Source: an uncultured Acidobacteriota bacterium
GTDB lineage: Bacteria > Acidobacteriota > Terriglobia > Bryobacterales > Bryobacteraceae
Direction of reading: 5' to 3'
DNA length: 64,000 bases
NCBI GenBank assembly: GCA_902825945.1
Contig: CADECY010000004.1
Location: 104,139 to 168,138 of the forward strand
This document shows positions 53,704 through 62,457 of this stretch, one piece after another. Positions within the stretch are counted from its first letter, which is position 1. Each line of letters starts with the position of its first letter. A program made the position numbers and the translations under genes. The notes below the pieces were generated by a model. The model was not told the DNA's origin. It saw nothing but the letters and a program-made list of their open reading frames with translations, and made no database searches.

Positions 53704-54840
53704 TCAAGCTTCCAAGTGCCGCCGCATCGCGTTTAGCGACTTCGAGAATCCATCGCCCGCGTAGTTGTCCCCTCCATGTGTGAGCGACTGCCACATCTCG
53801 GTCTTCCGAAGGCACTCCTGGAAAAGCGGGATCAATTCCGGATCGCGCCAACCTCGGCGGACCTCGTCGTTCAGGATCCGGAACGCCTCCTCGGAGGGAT
53901 AAGCCGCTTTGTAGGGGCGAGAGGTAGTCAGGGCGTCGTAGATGTCGGCCACCTGGAGGATGCGCGCGAGCAGGGGAATCGACTCACCGGCCAGTCCATC
54001 CGGGTAGCCGGAGCCGTCAAAGCGCTCATGGTGGTTCCGGATGATCGGCAGCACGGGCGCCAGCGTCTTCATCGCCCGGCAGATCTCCTCACCCTTGACC
54101 GTGTGCTCCCGCATCAGCACCCACTCGCCGGCGTCGAGCGGACCCTTCTTGAACAGAACCGCGTCGGGGACGCAGACCTTACCGATGTCATGGAGGTAGC
54201 CGCCGCGGTATAGAGCCAGCAGTTCGTTGTGGGGAAGGCCCATCGCCGCGCCGAGAGCCATGCTGTAATTGGCGAGACGTTCGCAGTGATCGCCCGTGTA
54301 CTTGTCGCGTCCTTCCACCGCGCGCGCCAGCGCGAACAGGATGGTTTCGGCCTGCTCGAGCGAATCGATCGCGGCCTTGTTGCGCAGCATCGCGCGGATG
54401 CGCGCGCGCAGGACGTCCGGATGAAGGGGCCGCGTCAGGAACTCGTCGGCGCCGGAACTGATTCCCGCGATTTCACCCTCCGCCCCCTGGACGCTCGTGA
54501 TCATCAGGATGGGAATCAGGTGGGTGGCGCGCGAGCCCTTGAGCCGGCGGCAGAACTCGGGCCCGCTCATCTCGGGCATCATCAAGTCCACGACGACGGT
54601 ATCGACGGGCTCGCGTTCGAGGATCGCCAAAGCCTCCGACGGGCGCGTGGCCTCGAGAATCCGGAATCCCGAGGTCTTGAGCATTCCGCGGAGAACACGC
54701 CGGTTGATGTCGACGGAGTCGACAACGAGCACTGACGGTTGACGGTCCGGATCGAGTTCAGTGCGCTCCATGAGCCGCAACGGGCTCTGGAGGAGAGCGG
54801 ACGCATCAACGGTCTCCAGCTTGGGCAATGTGAGCAGCAT
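53704..54840 (-). CDS. Response regulator with HD-GYP c-di-GMP phosphodiesterase domain
   Basis: 378 aa. The receiver domain begins near residue 36 (VLVVDSVD) with phospho-acceptor D85 (VVVDLMMPEMSG). The HD-GYP domain follows with HCERLANYS, YLHDIGKVCVPDAVL, NHHERFDGSGYPDGLAGESIPLLARIL and ALTTSRPYKAAY: the full HD and GYP signature of an active RpfG-like c-di-GMP hydrolase. It lies divergent from the alpha/beta hydrolase gene. No kinase gene is adjacent, so its partner is an orphan. Confidence 0.93.
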   Translation of the reverse strand: MLLTLPKLETVDASALLQSPLRLMERTELDPDRQPSVLVVDSVDINRRVLRGMLKTSGFRILEATRPSEALAILEREPVDTVVVDLMMPEMSGPEFCRRLKGSRATHLIPILMITSVQGAEGEIAGISSGADEFLTRPLHPDVLRARIRAMLRNKAAIDSLEQAETILFALARAVEGRDKYTGDHCERLANYSMALGAAMGLPHNELLALYRGGYLHDIGKVCVPDAVLFKKGPLDAGEWVLMREHTVKGEEICRAMKTLAPVLPIIRNHHERFDGSGYPDGLAGESIPLLARILQVADIYDALTTSRPYKAAYPSEEAFRILNDEVRRGWRDPELIPLFQECLRKTEMWQSLTHGGDNYAGDGFSKSLNAMRRHLEA

Positions 54841-54906
54841 CGAGAGCCTGCTTTGTTCATATCGGCGGAAGCTAGACTGAATAGTAGGGGATTTTCTCGC
54901 GGCACC

Positions 54907-55716
54907 ATGCGCGTCCTATCGTTGTTTCTCGTATCCGTTGCCTTCGCCGCGACACCGGAACCCGCCATCGTCTACGCCGAAACTTCGCATGGCGAGCCCC
55001 TGACCATGCACTTCCAGCCCGCCTCGGGACCCGGAATTCACCCCGCAGCGCTGGTGATCCGAACCGGCCTCGACTTCGACCCCGCCGCGTTGCTCGCCCC
55101 GCTCGGCATCGCCGTCTTTTCGATCGATCTCGCGCCAGCCGGGAACTGGCGTGCCGGCGCGGGTCAGGTTCGCCGCGCGATCCGCTACCTCCGGCACCAC
55201 GCCTCGCGCTGGCAGTCCGACCCGGGCCACCTCGTGCTGATCGGCGGCGGAACGGGGGGATACCTCGCCAATCTGGTGGGTGTGATGGGCGCCGACCCGG
55301 ATCCGCACTCGAAGGATCCCGTGGAGCGCCAAAGCGCCGCTGTTCAAGCCGTCATCGTCTTCAACGGCCCGGCGGACCTCCGCGGCCAGGACCTTCCGCC
55401 AGACCTGCGTGCCCTTCTCGCCCGGGACATCGAAGCCGTGGGCGAAAAGCTCGCCTTTTCCGGAGCCTCACCCGTCATGCACATCCGCGACTCCGCGCCG
55501 CCGTTCCTGCTGCTGCACGGCGATCGCGACGAGGCGGTGCCGATGTCTCAGTCCGCTCACTGGCAACTGGCGTTGCAAAACCGCGGAATCCGAGCGGACC
55601 TGATTCTGATCGAGGGCGGCCGCCACGGCGTGAGCGAATGGCTGCGGATTCCCGGCGTGCGTGACTGGCGGCGCGAGATGCTCGAGTGGCTGGCGGCGGC
55701 GCTGGCCCGCGGCTGA
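54907..55716 (+). CDS. Secreted alpha/beta hydrolase-fold protein with altered nucleophile
   Basis: 269 aa from the ATG at 54907, with a short signal peptide (MRVLSLFLVSVAFA). The fold is of the dienelactone-hydrolase/BD-FAE esterase type. The elbow reads GGGTGG where related enzymes have GGSAGG, so the catalytic Ser is Gly with a Thr beside it. The Asp (HGDRDEAVP) and His (EGGRHGVSEW) are kept. It may be inactive or use another mechanism. Followed by a perfect hairpin. Confidence 0.75.
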   Translation: MRVLSLFLVSVAFAATPEPAIVYAETSHGEPLTMHFQPASGPGIHPAALVIRTGLDFDPAALLAPLGIAVFSIDLAPAGNWRAGAGQVRRAIRYLRHHASRWQSDPGHLVLIGGGTGGYLANLVGVMGADPDPHSKDPVERQSAAVQAVIVFNGPADLRGQDLPPDLRALLARDIEAVGEKLAFSGASPVMHIRDSAPPFLLLHGDRDEAVPMSQSAHWQLALQNRGIRADLILIEGGRHGVSEWLRIPGVRDWRREMLEWLAAALARG

Positions 55717-55757
55717 TCTCCGGCGAAAGCCGTTTCGCCCTTCCGGGCCCGGGCGAA

Positions 55758-55787
55758 GCACCCGCCGAAGCGTGCTTCGGCGGGTGC
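55758..55787 (+). terminator. 14-bp perfect inverted repeat after the alpha/beta hydrolase gene
   Basis: GCACCCGCCGAAGC (55758-55771) pairs with 55774-55787. The 2-nt spacer opens to a real loop of about 6-8 nt. It lies 42 nt after the stop. No T tract follows, but its place suits a terminator that insulates the next operon. Confidence 0.6.
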
Positions 55788-55820
55788 GCCGCAAGCTGTT
55801 GATTCTCCGTCGCCTGGCTC

Positions 55821-55837
55821 TGGCATGGCGAGTGCAT
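55821..55837 (+). promoter_or_regulatory. Sigma-54-like (-24/-12) promoter of the six-gene operon
   Basis: TGGCATGGCGAGTGCAT: the GG and GC are exactly 10 nt apart, with TGGCA at -24 and TGCAT at -12 (consensus TTGCA). Predicted start near 55847, 35 nt before the first ATG. A sigma-54 activator gene lies at the other end of the operon. Confidence 0.65.
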
Positions 55838-55881
55838 TTACTCTCCGCGTTCGGACAAACCAAGAACCGGAGAGAATCAAC

Positions 55882-56487
55882 ATGAGCAGACTGGCGGAAT
55901 ACACCCCCCAGATGGAATCGTTCGAGTACGAATTCGAGACTCAGGGCGAAAGCGGCGTTTTCAACGAATACGAACAGATGGAACTGGCGGCGGAGCTGCT
56001 GGAGGTCCAAAGCGAGGCCGAACTCGAGCAATTTCTCGGCAGCCTGATCAAGAAGGCTGGCGGCGCGATCGGCAAGTTCGTCAAGTCGCCTGTCGGCAAA
56101 GCGATCGGCGGCGTTCTGAAATCGGCGGCGAAAGTGGCCTTGCCGGTCGCGGGCACCGCGCTCGGCGGGTTCGTCGGAGGGCCGCTGGGCGCCAAGATCG
56201 GCGGCAGTCTCGCTTCGGCCGCCGGTAACGCACTCGGACTCGAACTGGAAGGCCTCAGCAACGAAGACCGCGAATTCGAGGCCGCCAAACAGTTCGTCAA
56301 GCTGGCGGGTGAAACCGTCAAGCAGACGCTTCAACAGCAGGCCGCCAATCCGGCCAATGCCGCCATGGCGGGAATTCAGGCGGCGGCGCGGATTCACGCC
56401 CCTGGCCTGTTGGGTGGCCGCCAAGGCCGGGCAATGTCCGGAACATGGCGCCGCAGCGGCAACACCATCATCCTCGCCGGCGTCTAG
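55882..56487 (+). CDS. Glu-rich/Gly-rich small protein, paralogue 1
   Basis: 201 aa. An acidic N-terminus (MESFEYEFE ... FNEYEQMELAAELLEV) leads to EAELEQFLGSLIKKAGGAIGKFVKSPVGKAIGG, then a Gly/Ala-rich amphipathic stretch (ALPVAGTALGGFVGGPLGAKIGG) and a C-terminus RRSGNTIILAGV. The same plan is repeated in the next gene, so they are a duplicated pair. The alternating Gly-rich and basic amphipathic pattern resembles membrane-active peptides or self-assembling proteins. I recognise no named family. GGAGAG precedes the ATG; the sigma-54-like promoter is 45 nt upstream. Confidence 0.6.
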   Translation: MSRLAEYTPQMESFEYEFETQGESGVFNEYEQMELAAELLEVQSEAELEQFLGSLIKKAGGAIGKFVKSPVGKAIGGVLKSAAKVALPVAGTALGGFVGGPLGAKIGGSLASAAGNALGLELEGLSNEDREFEAAKQFVKLAGETVKQTLQQQAANPANAAMAGIQAAARIHAPGLLGGRQGRAMSGTWRRSGNTIILAGV

Positions 56488-56523
56488 CCGGACCGATCAA
56501 TCGAAACCCAAGGGAGAAATCAA

Positions 56524-57099
56524 ATGCACGACCTCGATCGCATTCAGATGGAGAGCTTCGAGTACGAGTTCGAAGCCGAGAACGAGAACGAAAACGAAGC
56601 GGGAGTGTTCGGCGAAGCCGAAACGGAAACTCTGGCCGCGGAGTTGATGGAAGTCCAGAACGAAGCGGAACTCGAACAGTTCCTCGGAGACCTGATCAAG
56701 AAGGCGGGCCGGGCGGTGGGATCATTCGTCCGCAGCCCTGTCGGACAGGCGCTCGGCGGCGCGTTGAAGAGCGCCGTCAAGCAAGGGCTGCCCACGGTGG
56801 GGAGCGCGCTCGGCGGAATGATCGGTGGAGCGCAAGGTGCAAAGATCGGCGGACAACTCGGATCGTTCGCCTCGGGCCAGATCAACGAGATGGAGATGGA
56901 AACGGCCAAGGACATCGTTCGCATGGCCGGAAACGCGGTGAAGACCGCCGCCGCCGCTCCCGCCGGTTCCAATCCGGTGGCGATCGCCAAGGCTGCTGTT
57001 GCGCAGGCAGTCAAGAGCCTGCCCGCCGCCACGGCGCGCGGTGCCGCGCAAGGCCGCTGGATCCGCCGCGGAAACCGGATCGTCCTGCTCGGAGTGTAA
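56524..57099 (+). CDS. Glu-rich/Gly-rich small protein, paralogue 2
   Basis: 191 aa. It shares with paralogue 1 the MESFEYEFE start, the NEAELEQFLGDLIKKAGRAVGSFVRSPVGQALGGALKSA core, the Gly-rich middle and the end RRGNRIVLLGV. The two are about 50 percent alike by eye, with the core and C-terminus best kept. The N-terminal run of Glu/Asn (ENENENEAG) is longer and repetitive. No Cys. It starts 36 nt after the first paralogue, with GGGAG upstream. Confidence 0.6.
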   Translation: MHDLDRIQMESFEYEFEAENENENEAGVFGEAETETLAAELMEVQNEAELEQFLGDLIKKAGRAVGSFVRSPVGQALGGALKSAVKQGLPTVGSALGGMIGGAQGAKIGGQLGSFASGQINEMEMETAKDIVRMAGNAVKTAAAAPAGSNPVAIAKAAVAQAVKSLPAATARGAAQGRWIRRGNRIVLLGV

Positions 57100-57105
57100 C
57101 GCGCC

Positions 57106-58413
57106 GTGCCCTTCCACTCGCTCGCTTCCACCATGCTCGCCCACGAGGCGCGCGCGCTGCTCACCCGGTTGTCGAAGGTCAGGCCCTTCGTGCTGGTCGA
57201 GCCGATGCTCACGGCGGCGGCTCCGCTGGCGCGCACCCAGTCGGCGATCGACGGATATCTGATCCGGGGCCGGAAGCAGCTCCAGGGGCAGGTCCTGGAG
57301 TTTCTACGGTGGCTCGAGTCGGTGGAAGGGCAAGCGGCCTCGCCGGAGACGGCGCAGCGCAAGTTCACGTTCCTGCGGCTTCGGTTCAACGCCGTCATCA
57401 CGCAGTTCGACATGTTCAGCGTCGCGATCTCGCAGCGGAGCGAGAACGAGTTCGGCGTCTGGCTGGCCGGATTGGATGTCGTGGCGGCCGATGCGCTGGC
57501 GCTTCCCGGATTCTTCGAATCGCCGCCCGTGCTGTGTTATCTCGATCGCGGAATCGGCGCGGCCATCCGCCGCGCGCGCACGCGGTTGCCAGGTGGCGGC
57601 GAGAATCCGGTGGCACTGGTGCGGATTCCGCGCGAGCGGATGATCGGACACGGAATCGCCTCGTCCCTGGTCCACGAAGTGGGCCATCAGGCCGCGGCGC
57701 TGTTGGATCTGGTTCCGGCGTTGCGCGCGGCGATGCCTTCCGGCGACGCCGGAGCCTGGCCGTATTGGAACCGCTGGATTTCCGAGATCGTCGCCGACTT
57801 CTGGTCGGTGGCGCGCGTCGGTGTCGCTTCGACCCTCGGATTGATGGGGGTGGTGAGCCTGCCCAAGCCGTTCGTGTTCCGGTCGAACGAAGACGATCCG
57901 CATCCGATGCCCTGGATTCGCGTGATGGTGAGCGCGGCCATCGGCGAAGCGTTGTTTCCCCATCCGCAGTGGAAGCGCGTGGCGCGGCTCTGGGAGTCAT
58001 ACTATCCACCGGCCGGTATCGACCCGGCGGTGGCGCGTCTGGTCGCGATGCTGCGCGAGGGCATTCCGGAGTTCATCGATTTTCTGATGAACGCTCGCCC
58101 GCCGTCGTTGCGCGGATACAGCCTGCGGCAGGCCATGAACCCGCCTGAGCGCTGCCCGCAACGGCTGACGGCGCTGTTCAGCGAATGGAACCGGAATCCG
58201 CAATCGATGTACGAGGCGCCCCCGAGCCTGGCATTCGCCGTATTCGGCCAGGCGCGGCTCGACGGCCGGCAGTCGCCGGAGGAAGAGAGCACGGTGCTCG
58301 GAAAACTGCTGACCTATTGGGCGCTGAAGACGACGCTCGACGCCTCGTCCTACTGCGCCTTCCACCACAACCACTCCGGTCCCGCGGCTGAGGGCCGGCT
58401 GTCCGGCCTCTGA
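57106..58413 (+). CDS. HExxH metallopeptidase-like protein of unknown family
   Basis: 435 aa from a GTG start 6 nt after the previous stop. No signal peptide. The motif SLVHEVGHQ gives H190, E191 and H194, and EIVADFW supplies a possible third ligand E227, 33 residues on, as in gluzincins. Helix-rich around it. The zinc peptidase role is inferred from the motif; the substrate may be the two preceding small proteins. It is in the middle of the sigma-54-driven operon. Confidence 0.65.
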   Translation: MPFHSLASTMLAHEARALLTRLSKVRPFVLVEPMLTAAAPLARTQSAIDGYLIRGRKQLQGQVLEFLRWLESVEGQAASPETAQRKFTFLRLRFNAVITQFDMFSVAISQRSENEFGVWLAGLDVVAADALALPGFFESPPVLCYLDRGIGAAIRRARTRLPGGGENPVALVRIPRERMIGHGIASSLVHEVGHQAAALLDLVPALRAAMPSGDAGAWPYWNRWISEIVADFWSVARVGVASTLGLMGVVSLPKPFVFRSNEDDPHPMPWIRVMVSAAIGEALFPHPQWKRVARLWESYYPPAGIDPAVARLVAMLREGIPEFIDFLMNARPPSLRGYSLRQAMNPPERCPQRLTALFSEWNRNPQSMYEAPPSLAFAVFGQARLDGRQSPEEESTVLGKLLTYWALKTTLDASSYCAFHHNHSGPAAEGRLSGL

Positions 58414-58448
58414 CGGGGCTGTCGAAGTTTCGAGACGAAGGAGATCCC

Positions 58449-60380
58449 ATGAAAGAAGAGATTCGAGGAATGGTCTGCGATACGGCCACCGGCGCGCCGA
58501 TCCAGCGCGCCCTGGTGGAGCTGACCAACGACAGAAGCAAGAAGGAGGCGCCGCTGCGAATTCTGACCGGCGAGCACGGGCGCTTCCGCCACGAGGTCGA
58601 ATGCGCAAGCGACTGGAGGGTTTCGGCCAGCGCGTTCGGCGCCCGGTGCGACGCGCGGCCGGCTTCGGCGGACTGCGGCGAAATGGTGCTGCGGCTGGAC
58701 GTGAGTTCCAACTTCAAACCCAAGGTCTACTCCATCACCGAATGCGGTGAGCCGAAAGAGTGCGGGTATCCGCTAGCGGGCCGCCCCTATCAATTGCGAT
58801 TCGAGCGGAGCAATCTCATTCACTCGATCACCATCGCGGGCAGGGGATTCGAGGCGTCTCCGCTGGGCGCCGGCGGATTCGATCACAAGATTCAGGCGCT
58901 GGGGGCGGGAACGCTCGAGATCGAATCGGTCCTGCAAGGCCAGGACTGGCCCGATGGGCTCGGCGGAGGGCCCATCGTTTCCGCCACCACTGGCTTTCCC
59001 TTCGGCCAGGCGCCGCCACCACAGGTTTCGCGCGTGGCGCTGCAACGGAGTTCGGTACGGCCGACGCAGGAAGAGAATCTTTGGACACTGGTGCGGGCCA
59101 ACTCACGCGCCATCGGCTTCAACGCCTACCGCGATTTCATCAATCGCGTGCTCTGTGGCAACGGTGTCTCCATCGACAACTTCCCGACAATCGCCACCGA
59201 TGGCCGGCGTTTCCAGCGCGAGCAGGGCGAGTTGATCTCGACTTTCGGCGTGGGCGTTCACGATCTGTTGCGCACCGCGACCGAGCTGTTTCTACTGCTC
59301 AACTGCCGTGTGGCAACTCGGCGTACGCTGTCAGGAGAAGAGCTCACCGACGAATCGTCGCGGCGCCAGTTCCCGACTCCGAACGATCTCGGCGACCTCG
59401 CCCGCCGCTTCCTGGGCAACAACGCCTACCTGCAACACGTGGTCGAGACCACGTTCGAGGGCTTGCCGCCCGGTGGGCCTTTCTGTGACTTCGTCCGGCA
59501 TCGCACCGAACCGGCGCTCATCGAGCTCATCTGGTCCTACTGGCACGAAGAAGGGATGCTCGTACAGTCGGTGAACGCGCTGGCACGGCGCTTCCAGAAT
59601 CTCCGCGCGCGTGGCGGACATGACGCGCTCGCGCACTTCGAACTCGACCCGCTGCGCCCGCTCAACAACGTCCTGTGGGGCTACGTGCAAGAGGAGCATC
59701 GCCGTTTGACCGTTCCGAGGCGGGCGCTCGAATACAGCCACCACTACGGATTCACGCTGTTCGGCAAAGCGAACGCCGCCGCGCGCGCGGCCGATCCGCG
59801 ATCGAAGTTCGTCGAGAGCTTCCATAATCTGCTGCACAAATGCGCGCAGTTCTTCAAAGAAGACAACGACACCACGGTGATCGCCGACGGCTATCCGCTC
59901 CTGAACGCGCTTCGGGAGATCCATCTGCTGCTGGCGCAGGGAGCCCACAATCAGTTCGGTGACCTGCCGTGGACGGCCCGCGTCGAGATGCTGATGCAGC
60001 AGTGGATCATGGCGCGCGGCGAGACGCGCGACTTCCTGCAGAGCCGGCTGATGGTGCCCTACACCGAGGCGTGGATGCCGCAGGTGGACACCATGAAGAC
60101 CGTGCAGGGCTGGTCCGATGTGACGGTGTCGCACTTCCGCGATCTTGGCGTCTACGGCGAGCAGATTCTGTTGTCGATCCGCTATGGCAACTGGGTGGAT
60201 CTGCACGACGAGGATGTGGCCAAGAACTGGGCGCGTTACTTCCGCCCGGAGATCCAGAGCTACCTGCACTCGTATCGCGCCGTGGCCGGGATCGACCTGA
60301 CCAATCCGGACACGGTCGACTACACGATTCCCGCGGTGCATCTGCAACGGCGGTTGACCGAACAGGCGAGGGTGAGGTAA
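58449..60380 (+). CDS. Large protein of unknown function with N-terminal carboxypeptidase-regulatory-like domain
   Basis: 643 aa. Residues 1-90 (IRGMVCDTATGAPIQRALVELTN ... LTGEHGRFRHEVECAS) look like a carboxypeptidase regulatory-like beta-sandwich. The rest is helix-rich with many His/Trp/Asp residues, for example LRPLNNVLWGYVQEEHRRLTVPRRALEYSHHYG and QFGDLPWTARVEMLMQQWIM. No signal peptide or membrane helix. I do not recognise the main domain. GAAGGAG precedes the ATG. The stop is in the same frame as the next gene. Confidence 0.55.
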   Translation: MKEEIRGMVCDTATGAPIQRALVELTNDRSKKEAPLRILTGEHGRFRHEVECASDWRVSASAFGARCDARPASADCGEMVLRLDVSSNFKPKVYSITECGEPKECGYPLAGRPYQLRFERSNLIHSITIAGRGFEASPLGAGGFDHKIQALGAGTLEIESVLQGQDWPDGLGGGPIVSATTGFPFGQAPPPQVSRVALQRSSVRPTQEENLWTLVRANSRAIGFNAYRDFINRVLCGNGVSIDNFPTIATDGRRFQREQGELISTFGVGVHDLLRTATELFLLLNCRVATRRTLSGEELTDESSRRQFPTPNDLGDLARRFLGNNAYLQHVVETTFEGLPPGGPFCDFVRHRTEPALIELIWSYWHEEGMLVQSVNALARRFQNLRARGGHDALAHFELDPLRPLNNVLWGYVQEEHRRLTVPRRALEYSHHYGFTLFGKANAAARAADPRSKFVESFHNLLHKCAQFFKEDNDTTVIADGYPLLNALREIHLLLAQGAHNQFGDLPWTARVEMLMQQWIMARGETRDFLQSRLMVPYTEAWMPQVDTMKTVQGWSDVTVSHFRDLGVYGEQILLSIRYGNWVDLHDEDVAKNWARYFRPEIQSYLHSYRAVAGIDLTNPDTVDYTIPAVHLQRRLTEQARVR

Positions 60381-60386
60381 CCGAGT

Positions 60387-61472
60387 CTGCTCGACCTCAC
60401 ATCGGCGCTCTATCTCGGTTGGGACCACGCCGGTGGAGCCGGCAGCGCGCGAGGGGTTGCCGCCGGGCAGCCCCTCAGTCTCGGCAAGCCGGCGGCGCTC
60501 GAAGAACCTCCGGGAGCTGTCCGGCTCGCGGCCTCGCTGGCGGCGCTGGCAGGTTGCGAGGCGGGTCTGGTGGGTCCCTCGACGCTCCACCTGCTATGGG
60601 ATCTCGTTGGACTGCTTAGCGGCGATGGCTGCGAATTCATCGCGGATGAAGAGTGCTATCCGGTGAGCCGCTGGGCGCTGGAACGCGCCGCCGCGGCGGG
60701 AAGCCGGGTTCGCTGGTTCCGGCATCATGACCCCGAATCGCTGTGGCGGGCTCTGCGTCACTGCCGGTCCCGCCCGGCCGTGGTGTCCGATGGATTCTGT
60801 CCGGCGTGCGGCGTGGGAGCGCCGCTGGCCGGATACCTCGAGGCGGTGCGGCGGCGATCGGGGTGGCTGGTGATCGACGATACGCAAGCTCTGGGAATCT
60901 TCGGCCGGCGCACGGGTCCGTCGCCTTACGGCTCGGGGGGCGGCGGTTCCGCGAGATTCCAGGGACTCGACGATCCCGGCTTGCTGATCGTGGCTTCGCT
61001 CGCCAAGGCATTCGGCGCTCCGCTGGCTTGTCTGCTGGGCCCGCGGAGTTTCATCCGGAAGTTCGAAAACGAAAGCGAGACGCGTGTCCATTGCAGTCCG
61101 CCGCCCATCGCCACGATCGATGGCGGTCTCGAGGCGATGCACTGGAACCGCACTCGTGGCGGCGCCGATCGCGCCCGCCTGCTCGGGCTCGTGCGGCAGT
61201 TCCGCTCAGGCGCCTTCGCCGCCGGATGGCGAGCGGCGGGTGGGGTGTTTCCGATGCAGTCGATCGAACACCCGGACGCTCTCGCGATTCATCGCGATCT
61301 GCTGGCTCGCGGAATCCGCACCTTTGCCAGACGGCCGCACGCCGGGGAAAATCCGCGCGTGGGCCTGATCATCAACGCGCGGCACCGGCCGGAAGATCTG
61401 GCCCGCGTGACGCGCCAACTCCACAACATTCCATCACGGAGATCATCAAATGGAAAACGAGCAATTATCTGA
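60387..61472 (+). CDS. Alpha-oxoamine-synthase-like PLP-dependent enzyme (AONS/KBL type)
   Basis: 361 aa if it starts at the CTG at 60387; a GTG at 60570 would remove 61 residues of protein-like sequence (LLDLTSALYLGWDHAGGAG). I favour the upstream start because KBL/AONS proteins begin with this LDLTS motif; GAGG lies 9 nt before the CTG. Key residues: DDTQALGIFG (canonical DDAH-x-x-G) and SLAKAFG, whose Lys (about 207) should form the PLP aldimine. Substrate glycine, serine or alanine plus acyl-CoA cannot be told. Overlaps the next gene by 23 nt. Confidence 0.72.
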   Translation: MLDLTSALYLGWDHAGGAGSARGVAAGQPLSLGKPAALEEPPGAVRLAASLAALAGCEAGLVGPSTLHLLWDLVGLLSGDGCEFIADEECYPVSRWALERAAAAGSRVRWFRHHDPESLWRALRHCRSRPAVVSDGFCPACGVGAPLAGYLEAVRRRSGWLVIDDTQALGIFGRRTGPSPYGSGGGGSARFQGLDDPGLLIVASLAKAFGAPLACLLGPRSFIRKFENESETRVHCSPPPIATIDGGLEAMHWNRTRGGADRARLLGLVRQFRSGAFAAGWRAAGGVFPMQSIEHPDALAIHRDLLARGIRTFARRPHAGENPRVGLIINARHRPEDLARVTRQLHNIPSRRSSNGKRAII

Positions 61473-62457
61473 ACTGGAGATCCGGAGACGCGGACGTTTC
61501 GGCGGTTTTCCAGCCCGCCCGGCTTTGCGGCAACCCTCGCGGCGATGGCCTCCGCCGAGACCAGGCCGCTCACGGCCGGCCGCGCTCCGTCTCGGAGTGG
61601 CGCCGTTGCCAGCGGTTCCGCCTTCATCCTTCATTCTGGCGATTCAATCGGATCTCGCCAGCGCGCTCGGTATTCCCGTTCCCCTGACTGGCGTGATCGG
61701 AGCGGCCACGCGCCGCGCGATTCGTCTGTTCCAGTCGCGAATGGGGCTCATGCCCAGCGGGCAACTGACCGGATCGACGCTGCGCGCCCTGCGCCGCGCG
61801 GTTTCGCCGCGAGCCATGCCGGTTGTGGAAGAGCCGATCGGCGAGCCGTTCGCCGATCCGGTGGAAGAACCGGCGGAAGAGCCAATTGAATCCGCCGCAT
61901 CGGACGGCGACCCAGACGAGCCGCAGGAAGAGTACCGCATTACGAAGCCCGGCAGCCTCGGGTTGACTCGCTGGGGCACGCTCGACCTCGGCGCGCATGT
62001 CAGCAAGAAGCCGAAACAGATCGGTGCTCTGCTGCCCACCGGATCCGGCATCTACGTGATCCACAACGCTAGCGGCGCATGGTATGCCGGACAAGCGGGC
62101 AACATTCGCCAGCGGTTCAGCGGCCGGTTTGCCGCGCTCAAGGACTTCGGCTTGAGTTCGGCAGTGTTGGACGGACGATCCATCACCTGCTACCTTCTGC
62201 CCGCCACCCTTCCGGACATCGCTGTCTTCATAAAGCCGAACGGACTCCAGCGCGGCTATCGGGCCGACAACCGGAAGGGCATCCTCACGGCTCTCGAGGA
62301 TCACTTCATCAACAAGCTCGGCACGCTGGGCAAAGGTAACGAGAAGCTTGAGGGCGCTACGGCCAGTGCCTCCGCCACTCTCTCTGTTGCCGGCAGCGGA
62401 GTGGAGCCGGCGTGGGAATCCTCCCTCGCTGGCAAGCTCGTGCTCCCGCCGCGCTAG
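61450..62457 (+). CDS. Peptidoglycan-binding domain protein with GIY-YIG-like segment
   Basis: 335 aa. A basic, Pro/Arg-rich start (residues 1-55) leads to a PG_binding_1 domain (ALGIPVPLTGVIGAATRRAIRLFQSRMGL ... LTGSTLRALRRA), a Pro/Glu-rich linker (EEPIGEPFADPVEEPAEEP), then GSGIYVIHNASGAWYAGQAGNIRQRF. This last segment is the GIY-x10-YAG pattern with Arg of GIY-YIG nucleases. The overall combination is unusual. GGAG precedes the ATG by 8 nt. It is the last gene of the operon. Confidence 0.65.
   Translation: MENEQLSELEIRRRGRFGGFPARPALRQPSRRWPPPRPGRSRPAALRLGVAPLPAVPPSSFILAIQSDLASALGIPVPLTGVIGAATRRAIRLFQSRMGLMPSGQLTGSTLRALRRAVSPRAMPVVEEPIGEPFADPVEEPAEEPIESAASDGDPDEPQEEYRITKPGSLGLTRWGTLDLGAHVSKKPKQIGALLPTGSGIYVIHNASGAWYAGQAGNIRQRFSGRFAALKDFGLSSAVLDGRSITCYLLPATLPDIAVFIKPNGLQRGYRADNRKGILTALEDHFINKLGTLGKGNEKLEGATASASATLSVAGSGVEPAWESSLAGKLVLPPR

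Noticed and set aside
56445..58148. 567-codon plus-strand frame across the small paralogues and the HExxH gene
   Set aside because: It shares the strand with real genes but is in another frame, is very rich in Arg/Gly, and has no motifs.
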